From Adlercreutzia sp. ZJ141 (GTDB taxonomy: Bacteria > Actinomycetota > Coriobacteriia > Coriobacteriales > Eggerthellaceae), in the NCBI RefSeq assembly GCF_011038965.1, contig NZ_JAAKEB010000006.1:1-64000 (forward strand): a stretch of DNA of 64,000 nt. The letters run 5' to 3'. The notes under the pieces are model-generated. The model was given only the letters and a program-made list of their open reading frames with translations. It was not told where the DNA came from and did no database searches. This document shows positions 17,461-26,794 of this stretch, in pieces. Made by a program: the position numbers and the translations under genes. Positions within the stretch are counted from its first letter, which is position 1. Every line of letters starts with the position of its first letter.

Positions 17461-20400
17461 TTAACCTTCCAGCAAATCAAGCAGTTCTTCGCTTGTGAGG
17501 GCCGATAACGACGCCCCTGCCGCACCCAGTACGTTTTCGGCCAGTTCAGCCTTTGCTTCCTGCAATTTCAGAATGCGCTCTTCCACCGTGCCTGCGGCTA
17601 TAACCTTGTACACGCTTACCGCATGGCGCTGCCCAATGCGATGCGCGCGGTCGGTTGCCTGATTCGTAGCGGCGGCATTCCACCACGGGTCGGCATGCAC
17701 CACCACACTCGCACCGGTAAGGTTCAGACCCGTACCGCCCGCCTTCAGCGAAATAAGGAACACCGGCGTATCGTCGGTGTTAAAGCGGTCAACCAGCCGC
17801 ACGCGCTCTTTCTTAGATGTCGACCCCGTAATGCGGAAATACGACAATTCCCGCGCTTTCAGTTCGTCGGCAAAACGTGCCAGATAGCTGGTGAACTGCG
17901 AGAACACCAACACCTTTTCGCCTGCATCGCAGGCGCGCTGAACAAGTTCGATAACGGCGTCGGTTTTCGCCGAGCCGTGCTGGTAATTCTCAAACGCAAG
18001 CGCTGGGTCAAGTGCAATCTGGCGCAAGCGCGTCAGCTCGGCAAGCACCTCTACACGCGATTTCTCGGAAGCAGCATCGTTCTTGCCGCCGTTCTTACCG
18101 CTGTTCTTGCTGTTATTCTTACGGCTGGCCGACGCCTTCTTCTGAACGGTTAGTTCTTGGCGCAGCTGTTGTTCGGCGGCATCGTATAAGCGTCGTTGCT
18201 CACTCCCTAACGCCACACGCACCACCGACTCAATTTTTTCGGGCAGCTCGGTTAACACGCCCGCCTTGCGGCGGCGCAAAATGAACGGCCCTAGCAGCGC
18301 TTGCAGTCGCTGCGACAATTCTTCATCGCCACCCACAATACCCAGCTCATAGCGCTCGCGGAACCGCATGTAGGAACTTAAGAACCCCGGCATCAAAAAG
18401 TCGAAGATAGACCACGCTTCCGACAAGCGGTTTTCCACCGGCGTGCCCGTAAGCGCGAAGCGGTGCTGCGCGCGCAGACGCTTCACAGCACGTGTGGTAA
18501 GCGCAGTGTGGTTTTTCACGTACTGCGCTTCGTCAAGCACGCAGCAGTAAAGCTGAAGTTGTTCGAGGTCGTCTATGTCCATGCGCGTAATGTCGTAAGA
18601 GGCCACCAGCACGTCGATACCGCTCTCGGTACGAATACGGTAACGGTCGAGCTTGGGACCCTCCATCGCCCGTACCGAAAGCTCGGGCGCGAACCGGGCG
18701 AACTCTGCTAGCCAGTTATACACAAGCGACGCCGGACATACGATAAGCGACGGGCCCACCGCACGGGCTGCTTCCGCGCGCGCCAGCAGGAAGCTAATAA
18801 GCTGCACCGATTTTCCCAAGCCCATTTCGTCAGCCAGAATGCCGCCAAACCCCATGTCGGCAAGCGCACTTAACCATTGAAAGCCCTCTACCTGATACGG
18901 ACGCAGCACGCCGTTCAGCGAGGGCGGCACCTGATACGACGACTGATCTACCGCGCGCAAGCGAGCCACGTAGCTTTCGAAGGACTCGTCGCGGCGGGCG
19001 CTTTCGAATTCGTCATCTAAGTAAAGCGCTCGGTATGCGGGAAGTTGCGCGCGCCCACGAGCAAGATCGCCCACGCTTAGGCCTGTGTCGTCCACCAAGC
19101 GATCGACATCGGAAAAGTCGAGGTCGGTAAGGTTTAACAGCGCGCCCGTGCTCAAACGGTGGTAGCGCCTGCGTCTGCGGTAGCCCGCAAGCAGCGCCGC
19201 CAGTTCGTCGGGCGGAAGGTCGCTTGACGACACATCAAGATTAATGAGGTTTCCCGCCAAGGAAACGCCCATTGTCACGTGCGGGCGCTTGTCGCTGGTA
19301 AGCCGGTCAAACGCCGGCGTGGTGAACACCTCGCCCATTTCCCTAAACTGCGACAGCCCACCGAACAGCAGCTTGCCTGCTGCCGAGCCGTCCCCTAAGG
19401 GCAAGGTGGCATCGGGCTCGAAGAATTCGCGCACGAGTGACGCTGCCCGCCGCTCGAGCACTTCGTCGCGCAGCATTGTGGGCGCTTCGGCCTTTGCTGC
19501 GGCTTCGACCTCGGCGGCTGCTGGTGCGGCGCCCGCTGTTGCGGCCTTGGACGCACCGGCACCCGCCGCAGCACCTGAAACCTGAGCTTTAGGATCAAGC
19601 GTTATTGGAAAGCTGCGTTCGCCATAGCGCGCCAGCGCCTCAATTTCTATCAGGTCGGTCTTCTTCGCGTAATCGAAGTAGAACTCGAATTGTACCGGCA
19701 CCGGCCGCAATTGCTCAAACTCGGACGGTGCTTGCACGTCAAGTGTTTCTTCGAGCAGCGGCAGCGCCGCAGCGCAGAACAGTGGCGCATCAACGGGTGC
19801 AATATAAAGTTCATCGTCGGAGGATTCATACACATTGCGCAGAAAGTCAGCGCAGCGCGCAAACGATGGCGAACAGTTATACAGCCCGTCATCCTGCAAC
19901 ACATACATACGGTCGTGTACCGCCACGAACACAATGTCGCTCGTGCGATCAATCACGTACCCGCCCTTACTACTACGCTCGATTTTCAGGGGGATACACG
20001 GGTCACATTGCCGGATTTCCACCATCAAGCGCGTAGTAAGGCTGGGACCCGAACAGCTCAGTTCGAAGGGATAATCGGCCAACAAATCGAGAAGTTCAAT
20101 AACCTCAACGTCCGACAACGACAGATCACGTTCGATCAGCGCTCTTGCGCGGTTATGCCAGAACAGAAAATTGTCAAGACGGGTGCGATTCTCCACCGCG
20201 CGTTCAAGAAAATCGATAATCTTGCGGGCATGCTCATCAAATGCGGCGGGCGCATGCGTAAACGCAAGCTTCTTCCCGTAGGTAACAAATTGCGCATTGT
20301 GCACCGCATCCAGAAAACTACTGATGCTCTTCATTACGTAGCTGGCGCGTGGGCCTCGCACCTTGAAACGTACCGACCAGTCGCCGTAATCGTACGAGAG

Positions 20401-20835
20401 AAAAGCGTCGAGTCCCACCGGGTCTATAAGCGACTCCCGTTCGGCCCGCACGCGACTTATGCGCTTTATGTACGCGTCGATCGATGGGCTGGTTTCGGGC
20501 GTACGGTCGGGGCGATAGCCCTTAAACGCCGTTGGATTGTCCAGATATACTAGCGCCAGCGCAGCAGCATGCTTACACATGCCATCGTACTTGAACGCGG
20601 CCGGACACGTGCACGAGTAGTCATACACTTCGTCTGTGTTCTCATCGAGCTCAACGTCAACTCTGTAGTTCTCGGACCAGCCATCTGATGACAGAACGTA
20701 GCCGGAAAGATACGTCAGACCAGTATCATAGCCACACCGCTTCTTCGTTATGCCACCAACACGCCGCGCAAGTTGCTTCGCCCGCTGAAACGTGCGCGAC
20801 GTGCAGCATTCTTCGACATCCCATGTTGTAATCAT
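17461..20835 (-). CDS. SWIM-domain SNF2/RapA-type helicase
   Basis: 1124 residues. The N-terminal SWIM zinc finger has CTCPAAFKYDGMCKH near residues 73-88. A variable middle contains an Ala-rich linker (about 410-440). The C-terminal SNF2 ATPase has motif I DEMGLGKSVQ, motif II DEAQ, GTPVENRL, and the helicase-C motifs FSQFTSYL, LKAGGTGLNLT and QATDRAHRIGQ. It is expected to remodel nucleic-acid-bound proteins, possibly RNA polymerase. It forms a small unit with the GNAT gene 17 bases upstream. Confidence 0.9.
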   Translation of the reverse strand: MITTWDVEECCTSRTFQRAKQLARRVGGITKKRCGYDTGLTYLSGYVLSSDGWSENYRVDVELDENTDEVYDYSCTCPAAFKYDGMCKHAAALALVYLDNPTAFKGYRPDRTPETSPSIDAYIKRISRVRAERESLIDPVGLDAFLSYDYGDWSVRFKVRGPRASYVMKSISSFLDAVHNAQFVTYGKKLAFTHAPAAFDEHARKIIDFLERAVENRTRLDNFLFWHNRARALIERDLSLSDVEVIELLDLLADYPFELSCSGPSLTTRLMVEIRQCDPCIPLKIERSSKGGYVIDRTSDIVFVAVHDRMYVLQDDGLYNCSPSFARCADFLRNVYESSDDELYIAPVDAPLFCAAALPLLEETLDVQAPSEFEQLRPVPVQFEFYFDYAKKTDLIEIEALARYGERSFPITLDPKAQVSGAAAGAGASKAATAGAAPAAAEVEAAAKAEAPTMLRDEVLERRAASLVREFFEPDATLPLGDGSAAGKLLFGGLSQFREMGEVFTTPAFDRLTSDKRPHVTMGVSLAGNLINLDVSSSDLPPDELAALLAGYRRRRRYHRLSTGALLNLTDLDFSDVDRLVDDTGLSVGDLARGRAQLPAYRALYLDDEFESARRDESFESYVARLRAVDQSSYQVPPSLNGVLRPYQVEGFQWLSALADMGFGGILADEMGLGKSVQLISFLLARAEAARAVGPSLIVCPASLVYNWLAEFARFAPELSVRAMEGPKLDRYRIRTESGIDVLVASYDITRMDIDDLEQLQLYCCVLDEAQYVKNHTALTTRAVKRLRAQHRFALTGTPVENRLSEAWSIFDFLMPGFLSSYMRFRERYELGIVGGDEELSQRLQALLGPFILRRRKAGVLTELPEKIESVVRVALGSEQRRLYDAAEQQLRQELTVQKKASASRKNNSKNSGKNGGKNDAASEKSRVEVLAELTRLRQIALDPALAFENYQHGSAKTDAVIELVQRACDAGEKVLVFSQFTSYLARFADELKARELSYFRITGSTSKKERVRLVDRFNTDDTPVFLISLKAGGTGLNLTGASVVVHADPWWNAAATNQATDRAHRIGQRHAVSVYKVIAAGTVEERILKLQEAKAELAENVLGAAGASLSALTSEELLDLLEG

Positions 20836-20852
20836 ACCGTTGCCCCTGCTGC

Positions 20853-21389
20853 CTACAGCGCAAACTCATACATAACGAGATTAACCGTACCCAGATCGTC
20901 GTAGAACACCGGAAAGGTGCCTACACGCGTAAACCCGCACGTTTCGTACAGGCGCTGACCACGCACGTTGGTAGTAAAGGTGTCTAAGCGCAACGCACGC
21001 GCACCCTGCTCGCGCGCTGCACAAATGGCGGCTTTCACCAGCTGCTTTGCAAAACCACGCCCATGATAAGCAGGCAACGTTGCCACCACGTGCAACACCA
21101 ACACCTCACCCGATGCGGCGGGCACAAGCCACGGCACGCTGTCATATCCTGGGGCGCCTTCGCGATTCATAACCAGCGCGCATACAATCGACCCATCAAC
21201 AAGTAGGCCCAGCAGCACCTGGCCTGCATCAACCGACGCACGCAGGAATTCCGACGAAGGGTGCACGTCGTGTTTCCACAGCACATCGAAATCGGTGCCC
21301 GCCATCTGATCAATCATTTGCGTATAGAAATCTAACACGCGCTCGGTGTCGCCTGCTCGAGCGACGCGCAGCGTCAGTTCGCCGTCCAT
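20853..21389 (-). CDS. GNAT-family N-acetyltransferase
   Basis: 178 residues. The acetyl-CoA motif is VATLPAYHGRGFAKQLVKAA (V/I-x-x-x-x-R/Q-G-x-G/A type). The C-terminal part, LRLDTFTTNVRGQRLYETCGF, is typical of small-molecule or protein acetyltransferases. ATG has GGGAG upstream. The substrate is unknown. Confidence 0.85.
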   Translation of the reverse strand: MDGELTLRVARAGDTERVLDFYTQMIDQMAGTDFDVLWKHDVHPSSEFLRASVDAGQVLLGLLVDGSIVCALVMNREGAPGYDSVPWLVPAASGEVLVLHVVATLPAYHGRGFAKQLVKAAICAAREQGARALRLDTFTTNVRGQRLYETCGFTRVGTFPVFYDDLGTVNLVMYEFAL

Positions 21390-21495
21390 GCCTGCGCTCC
21401 CATCAACTCAATCGCGCTTTCACGCAAGGAGAAAGTTTATCACGTGTTCACGCGACTCGCAGATAACGCAAGAAGATGCCAGCGCTGCCTGCGCG

Positions 21496-23022
21496 CTACC
21501 GCCGGGAGGAAGCGAACGGCTCGAAGCTTGACAGCTGGTCGGCGGCGGGGATGTGCACAATAAAGACGCTGCCCTTCCCCATTTCGCTTTCCACTTCGAT
21601 AGTGCCGTTATGGTAGAGCACCGCGTGCTTGGCAATGGCTAGGCCCAAACCCGTGCCGCCCGTTTCTTTCGAACGGCTTTTCTCCATGCGATAGAAGCGC
21701 TCGAACACCTTATCGCGCGCCTCGGGCGGAATGCCCGGGCCTGTGTCGCGTACGCGCACCACTGCCTGCCGCTGCGCGCCGCACGCACCCGACGTTGCAG
21801 CTATGCGCCCGTGTGACATTTGGGCTGCTTGTTGGGGAGAAAGTCTCAAATCGGCCGAGGCGAACGCATCGGCTACCCATTCCTCACACACCGTTACCTG
21901 AACGCTGCCACCAACGTGGTTGTAGCGAATACCGTTTTCTATAAGGTTGTACAGCATTTCTTCGAGCAGCGTACCTTCGCCGAGCACCGTTGCACCTTCA
22001 CCGTCTACCGTCACGTTTACGCCACGCTCGGCAGCAAGCGCCGACAAACGCGCCGCCATACGCTTGGCGGTTTCCAGCAGATCAATGCGTCCCGCCGCAA
22101 CGCCGCCAAAGCCAACTTCGTCAAGCCGAGACAACGTGAGCACGTCGTTAATGAGCGAACGCATGTCTTGCGATTCGTCGTAGATAAGCCCCGCAAAACG
22201 CGCGGTGTCTTCAGGTGGCACCATGCCAGATCGCATGAGTTCGGCATAGCCTGATATCACCTGCAAAGGGGTTTTCATCTCGTGCGAAACGTTCGCCGAA
22301 AAATCGCGTCTCATGCTTTCGGCGCGCGCAAGCTCATCGTTTTGCTCTTTGAGCTGGCGCTGTTGCTCGTCGATACGCTCGAGCAAAGGAACCATTTCGG
22401 AATAGATGTCATTTTTCAGCGGGTCGGCGAAATCGAGTGCATCGATGGGGCGCATGATGCGCCGCGTGAGCACTTGCGACAGCAACAGCACCAGCACCAC
22501 AGCCACCACACTTGCCGCAACTACCGGCCACACCATGCCGCGCGCGAACGCAAACAGCGACTTTCGCATTTCCGATGCGCGCATGACCGATCCGTCATCA
22601 AGCAACACGGCAGCATACACGGTGTCGGTTCGCAGTGTGTCGGAATAGCGGGTGATTGCCCCTTCGCCTGTGCGCGCCGCATCAAGCACTTCGGGGCGGT
22701 CGGCATGGTTTGGCAGCTCGCGGGTTTTATGCATGGCGCTGTCGTAGAGAACCTCGCCATCTGAGGCGATAAGTGTTAAACGCACCTCACCAGAAAACTG
22801 TCCGCTTAAAACCTCGATGCGTTTGGAAGGTTCCACGTTTTCCAAATGAGCGGCAACATCGCGCGTGTAAATGAGCAAGCGTGTTTCGTTGTCGTGCTCA
22901 ACCAAAGCGTAGTAGATGCAGGTAATAACCAGCGCGGTAACCGCAATAACGCCCACGGTAAACGCCAACACCGTGGCGAAAATCCTCCCCGATAGGCTTT
23001 GCGCGCGCTTGGCGTTTTCCAT
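21496..23022 (-). CDS. phoR: PhoR/SenX3-like sensor histidine kinase
   Basis: 508 residues. TM1 is about 17-40, an extracytoplasmic sensor part follows to about 160, and TM2 is about 165-185. A HAMP-like linker precedes HisKA with the phosphoacceptor in SHEMKTPLQVISGYAEL. The ATPase part has LIENGIRYNH (N box), DTGPGIP (G1) and GTGLGLAI (G2). It lies 10 bases after the response regulator and next to the pst genes, so phosphate sensing is the likely function. An Ala-rich stretch of about 30 residues interrupts the ATPase domain. Confidence 0.85.
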   Translation of the reverse strand: MENAKRAQSLSGRIFATVLAFTVGVIAVTALVITCIYYALVEHDNETRLLIYTRDVAAHLENVEPSKRIEVLSGQFSGEVRLTLIASDGEVLYDSAMHKTRELPNHADRPEVLDAARTGEGAITRYSDTLRTDTVYAAVLLDDGSVMRASEMRKSLFAFARGMVWPVVAASVVAVVLVLLLSQVLTRRIMRPIDALDFADPLKNDIYSEMVPLLERIDEQQRQLKEQNDELARAESMRRDFSANVSHEMKTPLQVISGYAELMRSGMVPPEDTARFAGLIYDESQDMRSLINDVLTLSRLDEVGFGGVAAGRIDLLETAKRMAARLSALAAERGVNVTVDGEGATVLGEGTLLEEMLYNLIENGIRYNHVGGSVQVTVCEEWVADAFASADLRLSPQQAAQMSHGRIAATSGACGAQRQAVVRVRDTGPGIPPEARDKVFERFYRMEKSRSKETGGTGLGLAIAKHAVLYHNGTIEVESEMGKGSVFIVHIPAADQLSSFEPFASSRR

Positions 23023-23032
23023 GGCCCGCCGC

Positions 23033-23725
23033 CTACGCGGGCACTTTCAGGCAGTACCCCACACCGCGAACCGTGGCGATTAACTTGTCGGCTCCTTCAC
23101 ACGCGCTTGCCAGCTTTTGCCGCAGCGTTTGCACGTGCACATCCACTGTACGAGTTTCGCCCACGTACGTAATATCCCACACGTCCTTGAGCAGTTGCGC
23201 ACGCGTAAGCACACACCCTCGGTTCTGCATGAGCGCATGCAGCAGATCGAATTCCTTCAGCGTAAGCGTTACCGGCACGCCATCCACCGTAACCGCGTGT
23301 GCATCGGGTGAAAGCGCAATGGGCCCCACGCGAAGTTCGCCACGCTGCGAGCCAGCAGACACGCGGGCGCGCCGCAACAGCGCATTTACGCGTGATACAA
23401 GCTCCATCATGCCGAAGGGCTTTGCCAGGTAATCGTCGGCTCCCGCGTCGAGCCCGCATACCTTGTCGTATTCGGTACCCTTGGCAGTAAGCATCATTAC
23501 CGGCAGCGCCGCCGTGGCAGCGTCAGCTCGCAAGCGGCTTAACACTTCCATGCCATCAACGTCGGGCAGCATGATGTCAAGCAGCACCAAATCGGGAAGG
23601 CTGCTTTTGCATGCGACAAAGAACTCATCGGCGTGGGCAAACCCCTGCGCCTCAAAGCCCGCTTGCTTAAGGGCGTACACCGCAAGCTCGCGAATGTTGG
23701 TATCATCTTCAACGTAGTAAATCAT
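23033..23725 (-). CDS. phoB: PhoB/RegX3-like response regulator
   Basis: About 230 residues from ATG at 23725. The receiver domain starts MIYYVEDDTNIREL, with the phosphoacceptor Asp in LVLLDIMLPDVDG and the conserved Lys in LAKPFG. The winged-helix OmpR-type DNA-binding domain ends with VDVHVQTLRQKL and VRGVGYCLK. A TATAAT hexamer (23733-23738 on the plus strand as its complement) lies 7 bases before the ATG, and no ribosome binding site is seen, so the transcript may be leaderless. The frame extends upstream to 23812, but that would read through a hairpin. Confidence 0.85.
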   Translation of the reverse strand: MIYYVEDDTNIRELAVYALKQAGFEAQGFAHADEFFVACKSSLPDLVLLDIMLPDVDGMEVLSRLRADAATAALPVMMLTAKGTEYDKVCGLDAGADDYLAKPFGMMELVSRVNALLRRARVSAGSQRGELRVGPIALSPDAHAVTVDGVPVTLTLKEFDLLHALMQNRGCVLTRAQLLKDVWDITYVGETRTVDVHVQTLRQKLASACEGADKLIATVRGVGYCLKVPA

Positions 23726-23739
23726 GCGATTGATTATAG

Positions 23740-23766
23740 AAGGCTCGCGAACCAAGCGCGAGCCTT
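23740..23766 (-). terminator. hairpin between pstB and phoB
   Basis: A perfect 10-bp stem AAGGCTCGCG/CGCGAGCCTT with a 7-base loop. It is 150 bases downstream of pstB and directly upstream of the TATAAT in front of phoB. There is no T run, so it may act as an mRNA 3' stabiliser or weak terminator that separates pst from phoBR. Confidence 0.55.
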
Positions 23767-23917
23767 CATGCATCAAATTTAAGTAAAGAAGCGCAGCCGT
23801 CGGCAAAATCACTGAGCCAACCAGTCGAACAGCCGACCAGGCGCCGTGCGGACGAACCGCCGAGCAGCCTGTCAGCTTATTCGCCGTGCCTTCTAGCAGC
23901 TGAACCTCCGAAGCAGC

Positions 23918-24790
23918 TTAGCCGAAGCGGCCTGCCACGTAGTCGGCAGTGCGGGCGTCGTTCGGCGACGTGAACACCGTGTCGGTGTCGCCTGCCTCAA
24001 CCATTTCGCCCAGCAGGAAGAACGCCGTTTTGTCGGAAACGCGCAGCGCTTGCAGCATGTTGTGCGTAACCATGATAACGGTGTAGCTCTTCTTCAGCTC
24101 GCCCACCAGCTCTTCGATCTTAGCGGTGGAAATGGGGTCAAGCGCACTCGTGGACTCGTCCATGAGCAGCACCTCGGGGCGCACAGCAAGCGCGCGAGCG
24201 ATGCACAGACGCTGCTGCTGTCCGCCGGAAAGCCCCAGAGCGTTTTTCTTCAGGCGGTCCTTCAGCTCATCCCAAATGGCAGCATCGCGCAAGCTCTGCT
24301 CAACGATGTCGTCAAGGTCAGACTTCTTCCGAATGCCATGCGTACGCGGGCCAAATGCTACGTTGTCGTACACGCTCATCGGAAACGGGTTTGGCTGCTG
24401 GAACACCATACCAACGCGACGACGCAGGTTGTTCACGTCAATTTCGCGATAGGCGTCGCTACCATCGAGCGTAATTGAACCCTCAACACGGCAACCCTCA
24501 ACCAAGTCGTTCATGCGGTTCAGGCTTTTCAGCAGCGTCGACTTGCCACAGCCCGACGGGCCAATAAGAGCCGTTACCTGGTTTTTCGGGAAGGTGAGGT
24601 TTACACCCTTCAGTGCATGGAAGCTCTTGTAGTACAGGTCAAGGTCGCGCACTTCCATCTTCGAAGCCGTTTCAACGGGCACTGCCGTGTGGGAGAACTC
24701 CGACACAGGCGCCGCAAACGCAACGGGCGACTTTCCGGTTTCGGGCACGACGGCGGCATCTGTGCGCTCCATCACCGCATTAGTCATCAT
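23918..24790 (-). CDS. pstB: phosphate ABC transporter ATP-binding protein PstB
   Basis: 290 residues. Walker A is GPSGCGKST (about 79-87), the Q-loop is [15 protein letters not shown], the signature is LSGGQQQR, Walker B is VLLMDEST, and the H-loop is MVTHN. The PstB-specific stretch [14 protein letters not shown] is present. The N-terminus is about 40 residues longer than usual. The start overlaps pstA by 11 bases. It energises phosphate uptake with PstA, PstC and PstS. No phoU follows it. Confidence 0.95.
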   Translation of the reverse strand: MMTNAVMERTDAAVVPETGKSPVAFAAPVSEFSHTAVPVETASKMEVRDLDLYYKSFHALKGVNLTFPKNQVTALIGPSGCGKSTLLKSLNRMNDLVEGCRVEGSITLDGSDAYREIDVNNLRRRVGMVFQQPNPFPMSVYDNVAFGPRTHGIRKKSDLDDIVEQSLRDAAIWDELKDRLKKNALGLSGGQQQRLCIARALAVRPEVLLMDESTSALDPISTAKIEELVGELKKSYTVIMVTHNMLQALRVSDKTAFFLLGEMVEAGDTDTVFTSPNDARTADYVAGRFG

Positions 24791-25751
24791 CGTTTCCTTT
24801 CTTCATCTTCGTGGCCGCAAACGTGGCCAAAAGGTTCAGTCCAACCACCATGATCAGCAGCACAACGGCGGTGGCGTACGTTTCATTCACGTGCAGGCCT
24901 TCGCTTGCCAACACGTACATGTGCACCGCCAACGTGCGGCACGAATCAAATACGGCAAATGCGCCCTCGCCCACGAAGTTGGGCACCTGCGCGATGGTTC
25001 CAGCCGTGAACAGCAGCGCCGCTACCTCACCCACGCATCGACCAAGCGCCAAAATCACGCCGCCCAAGATGCCAGGAATAGCGGTGGGAAGCACGCAGCG
25101 AAACACCGTGCGCAAGTGGCCCGCGCCCAAGCCAAACCCGCCTTCGCGGTAGGCGTCGGGCACTGCCAACAGCGCCTCTTCGGTCGTGCGCATAACCACC
25201 GGCAAAACCATAATAGCCAGCGTGCATGCGCCTGACAGAAGCGAGAGGTTCCATTGCAGCGCCGTTACGAAGAACAGCATGCCAAACAGGCCATAGATAA
25301 TGGAGGGAATACCCTGCAGGGTTTCGGTGGTGGTGCGCACCAACTGCACGAAGCGGCTTCCTCGCGGGGCGTATTCCACCAAATACACTGCGCTTCCCAC
25401 GCCAACGGGCACCGCCATAATCAGCGACAGCCCCGCCATAACCAGCGTACTTACCAGCGCCGGCATAAGCGACACGTTCTCGGAGGTGTACTCCCATTCA
25501 AACAGGCTCGGCGTTAAGTAGGGAACACCATTTATCAGAATGTAGCCTACCAAAAACGCCAACACCAGCGCCGTTAAGGCAGCACCTGCGTACACGAGCA
25601 CACGAAGCAGCGCCGAAACCGTGCGGCGGCGACGTTCTTGCGCCGCCTCGGCCGCAGCAAACAGGTCGTCTGCTCCATTGCCGCCCGGCACCTGACCGCC
25701 CGATCCGGAAGAGCCGGCAGCTTCGGGCGCGTATGCGAACTGCGACGTCAT
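24780..25751 (-). CDS. pstA: phosphate ABC transporter permease PstA
   Basis: 323 residues with six predicted membrane segments after a polar N-terminal extension of about 45 residues rich in Gly and Ala. PstA motifs include [14 protein letters not shown] and [20 protein letters not shown] (the EAA loop that contacts PstB). Its start overlaps the pstC stop by 4 bases (ATGA). Confidence 0.93.
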   Translation of the reverse strand: MTSQFAYAPEAAGSSGSGGQVPGGNGADDLFAAAEAAQERRRRTVSALLRVLVYAGAALTALVLAFLVGYILINGVPYLTPSLFEWEYTSENVSLMPALVSTLVMAGLSLIMAVPVGVGSAVYLVEYAPRGSRFVQLVRTTTETLQGIPSIIYGLFGMLFFVTALQWNLSLLSGACTLAIMVLPVVMRTTEEALLAVPDAYREGGFGLGAGHLRTVFRCVLPTAIPGILGGVILALGRCVGEVAALLFTAGTIAQVPNFVGEGAFAVFDSCRTLAVHMYVLASEGLHVNETYATAVVLLIMVVGLNLLATFAATKMKKGNDDD

Positions 25752-26608
25752 TTCACCTCACCTCGTCTCTTGATTGCATTGAACAGCATGGTGATCAGCA
25801 GAATGAACACAAACAGCACCACGCCGGTTGCAACAAGCGCTCCACGGTGCAAGTCGGCCGCGTATCCCATTTCCAGAACGATGTTGGCGGTCATGGTACG
25901 CACGCCGTCGAAAATGGAACCGGGGATAACCGGCTGGTTGCCTGCCACCATGATTACGGCCATCGTCTCGCCGATGGCGCGGCCCACGCCCAGCACAACT
26001 GCCGCCATGATGCCGGAAATTGCCGCCGGAACGATAACGCGGAACACCGAACGCTCATGGTCGGCCCCCAGCGCGAGCGCTCCTTCGTAGTACTTTCGCG
26101 GCACGGCGTCAATTGCGCTTTGCGCCACCGTAATAACCGTCGGAAGAATCATGATGCCAAGCAGCAAAGCCGCTGCCAAAAGTGACAAGCCTCGTCCCGG
26201 CATGTTCTCGCGGATAAACGGTACGATAACTACCAATCCGAAGAAGCCATACACTACGCTGGGAATGCCGGCCAGAAGCTCAACGCCGGGCTTCAGCGCC
26301 GCCGCCACACCGCGGCTCGCGAAGCGCGACAAGAAAATCGCACACAAAAGTCCAGTCGGAACGCCTACGATCATGGCACCCGCTGTTACGTAGATAGAAC
26401 CCACGATCATCGGGAAGATGCCATACAAGTCGTTCGCCGGACGCCAGGTGCTGCCAAACAGGAATTCAGGCAGCCCAATCTGCGCCATAGCAGGCACGCC
26501 GTTGGCGAACAAAAACACGCAGATGAGCACCACTGCAAGCACGGAAACCGCAGCTGCAATGGCGAACAGGGCGCGCGCCAACCCCTCCTTCGCCGCAGAT
26601 GACGACAT
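25748..26608 (-). CDS. pstC: phosphate ABC transporter permease PstC
   Basis: 286 residues from ATG at 26608, which has AAAGGAG at ideal distance; the open frame to 26680 lacks such a site. Six membrane segments are visible. The motifs LLAGIPSVVYGFFGL and AQSAIDAVPRKYYEGALALG are the PstC signature and coupling loop. It pairs with PstA to form the channel. Confidence 0.93.
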   Translation of the reverse strand: MSSSAAKEGLARALFAIAAAVSVLAVVLICVFLFANGVPAMAQIGLPEFLFGSTWRPANDLYGIFPMIVGSIYVTAGAMIVGVPTGLLCAIFLSRFASRGVAAALKPGVELLAGIPSVVYGFFGLVVIVPFIRENMPGRGLSLLAAALLLGIMILPTVITVAQSAIDAVPRKYYEGALALGADHERSVFRVIVPAAISGIMAAVVLGVGRAIGETMAVIMVAGNQPVIPGSIFDGVRTMTANIVLEMGYAADLHRGALVATGVVLFVFILLITMLFNAIKRRGEVK

Positions 26609-26644
26609 GGTTGCTCCTTTCATCGAAGCGATCGGACCCAACAA

Positions 26645-26733
26645 GCGCCGCCCTTTACGCCATTCAAACAGGCGGCGCACCTTAAGCCAGCCCTCCCTGC
26701 AAGCAGTGCGCTCGAGGACACCACTTGCAGGGA
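26645..26733 (-). other. two stem-loops between pstS and pstC
   Basis: Within the 186-base gap are GCGCCGCC (26645-26652) paired with GGCGGCGC (26671-26678), and TCCCTGCAAG (26694-26703) paired with CTTGCAGGGA (26724-26733). Neither is followed by a T run on the minus strand. Such structures often protect the mRNA of the binding protein so that it is made in excess over the permease. Confidence 0.6.
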
Positions 26734-26794
26734 TGGGCGAACAGGTGCGCCTCCGTGCGCCTTACACGGCGCGGGCAGGCGCTCGATAGGGGCC

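Noticed and set aside
19690-20553. 287-residue plus-strand frame inside the SNF2 gene
   Set aside because: Antisense shadow of a well-supported helicase gene, with shadow-like composition and no family motif.
23726-23812. Longer N-terminus of the response regulator
   Set aside because: It would translate through the 10-bp hairpin and TATAAT; the receiver domain starts at MIYYVEDD.
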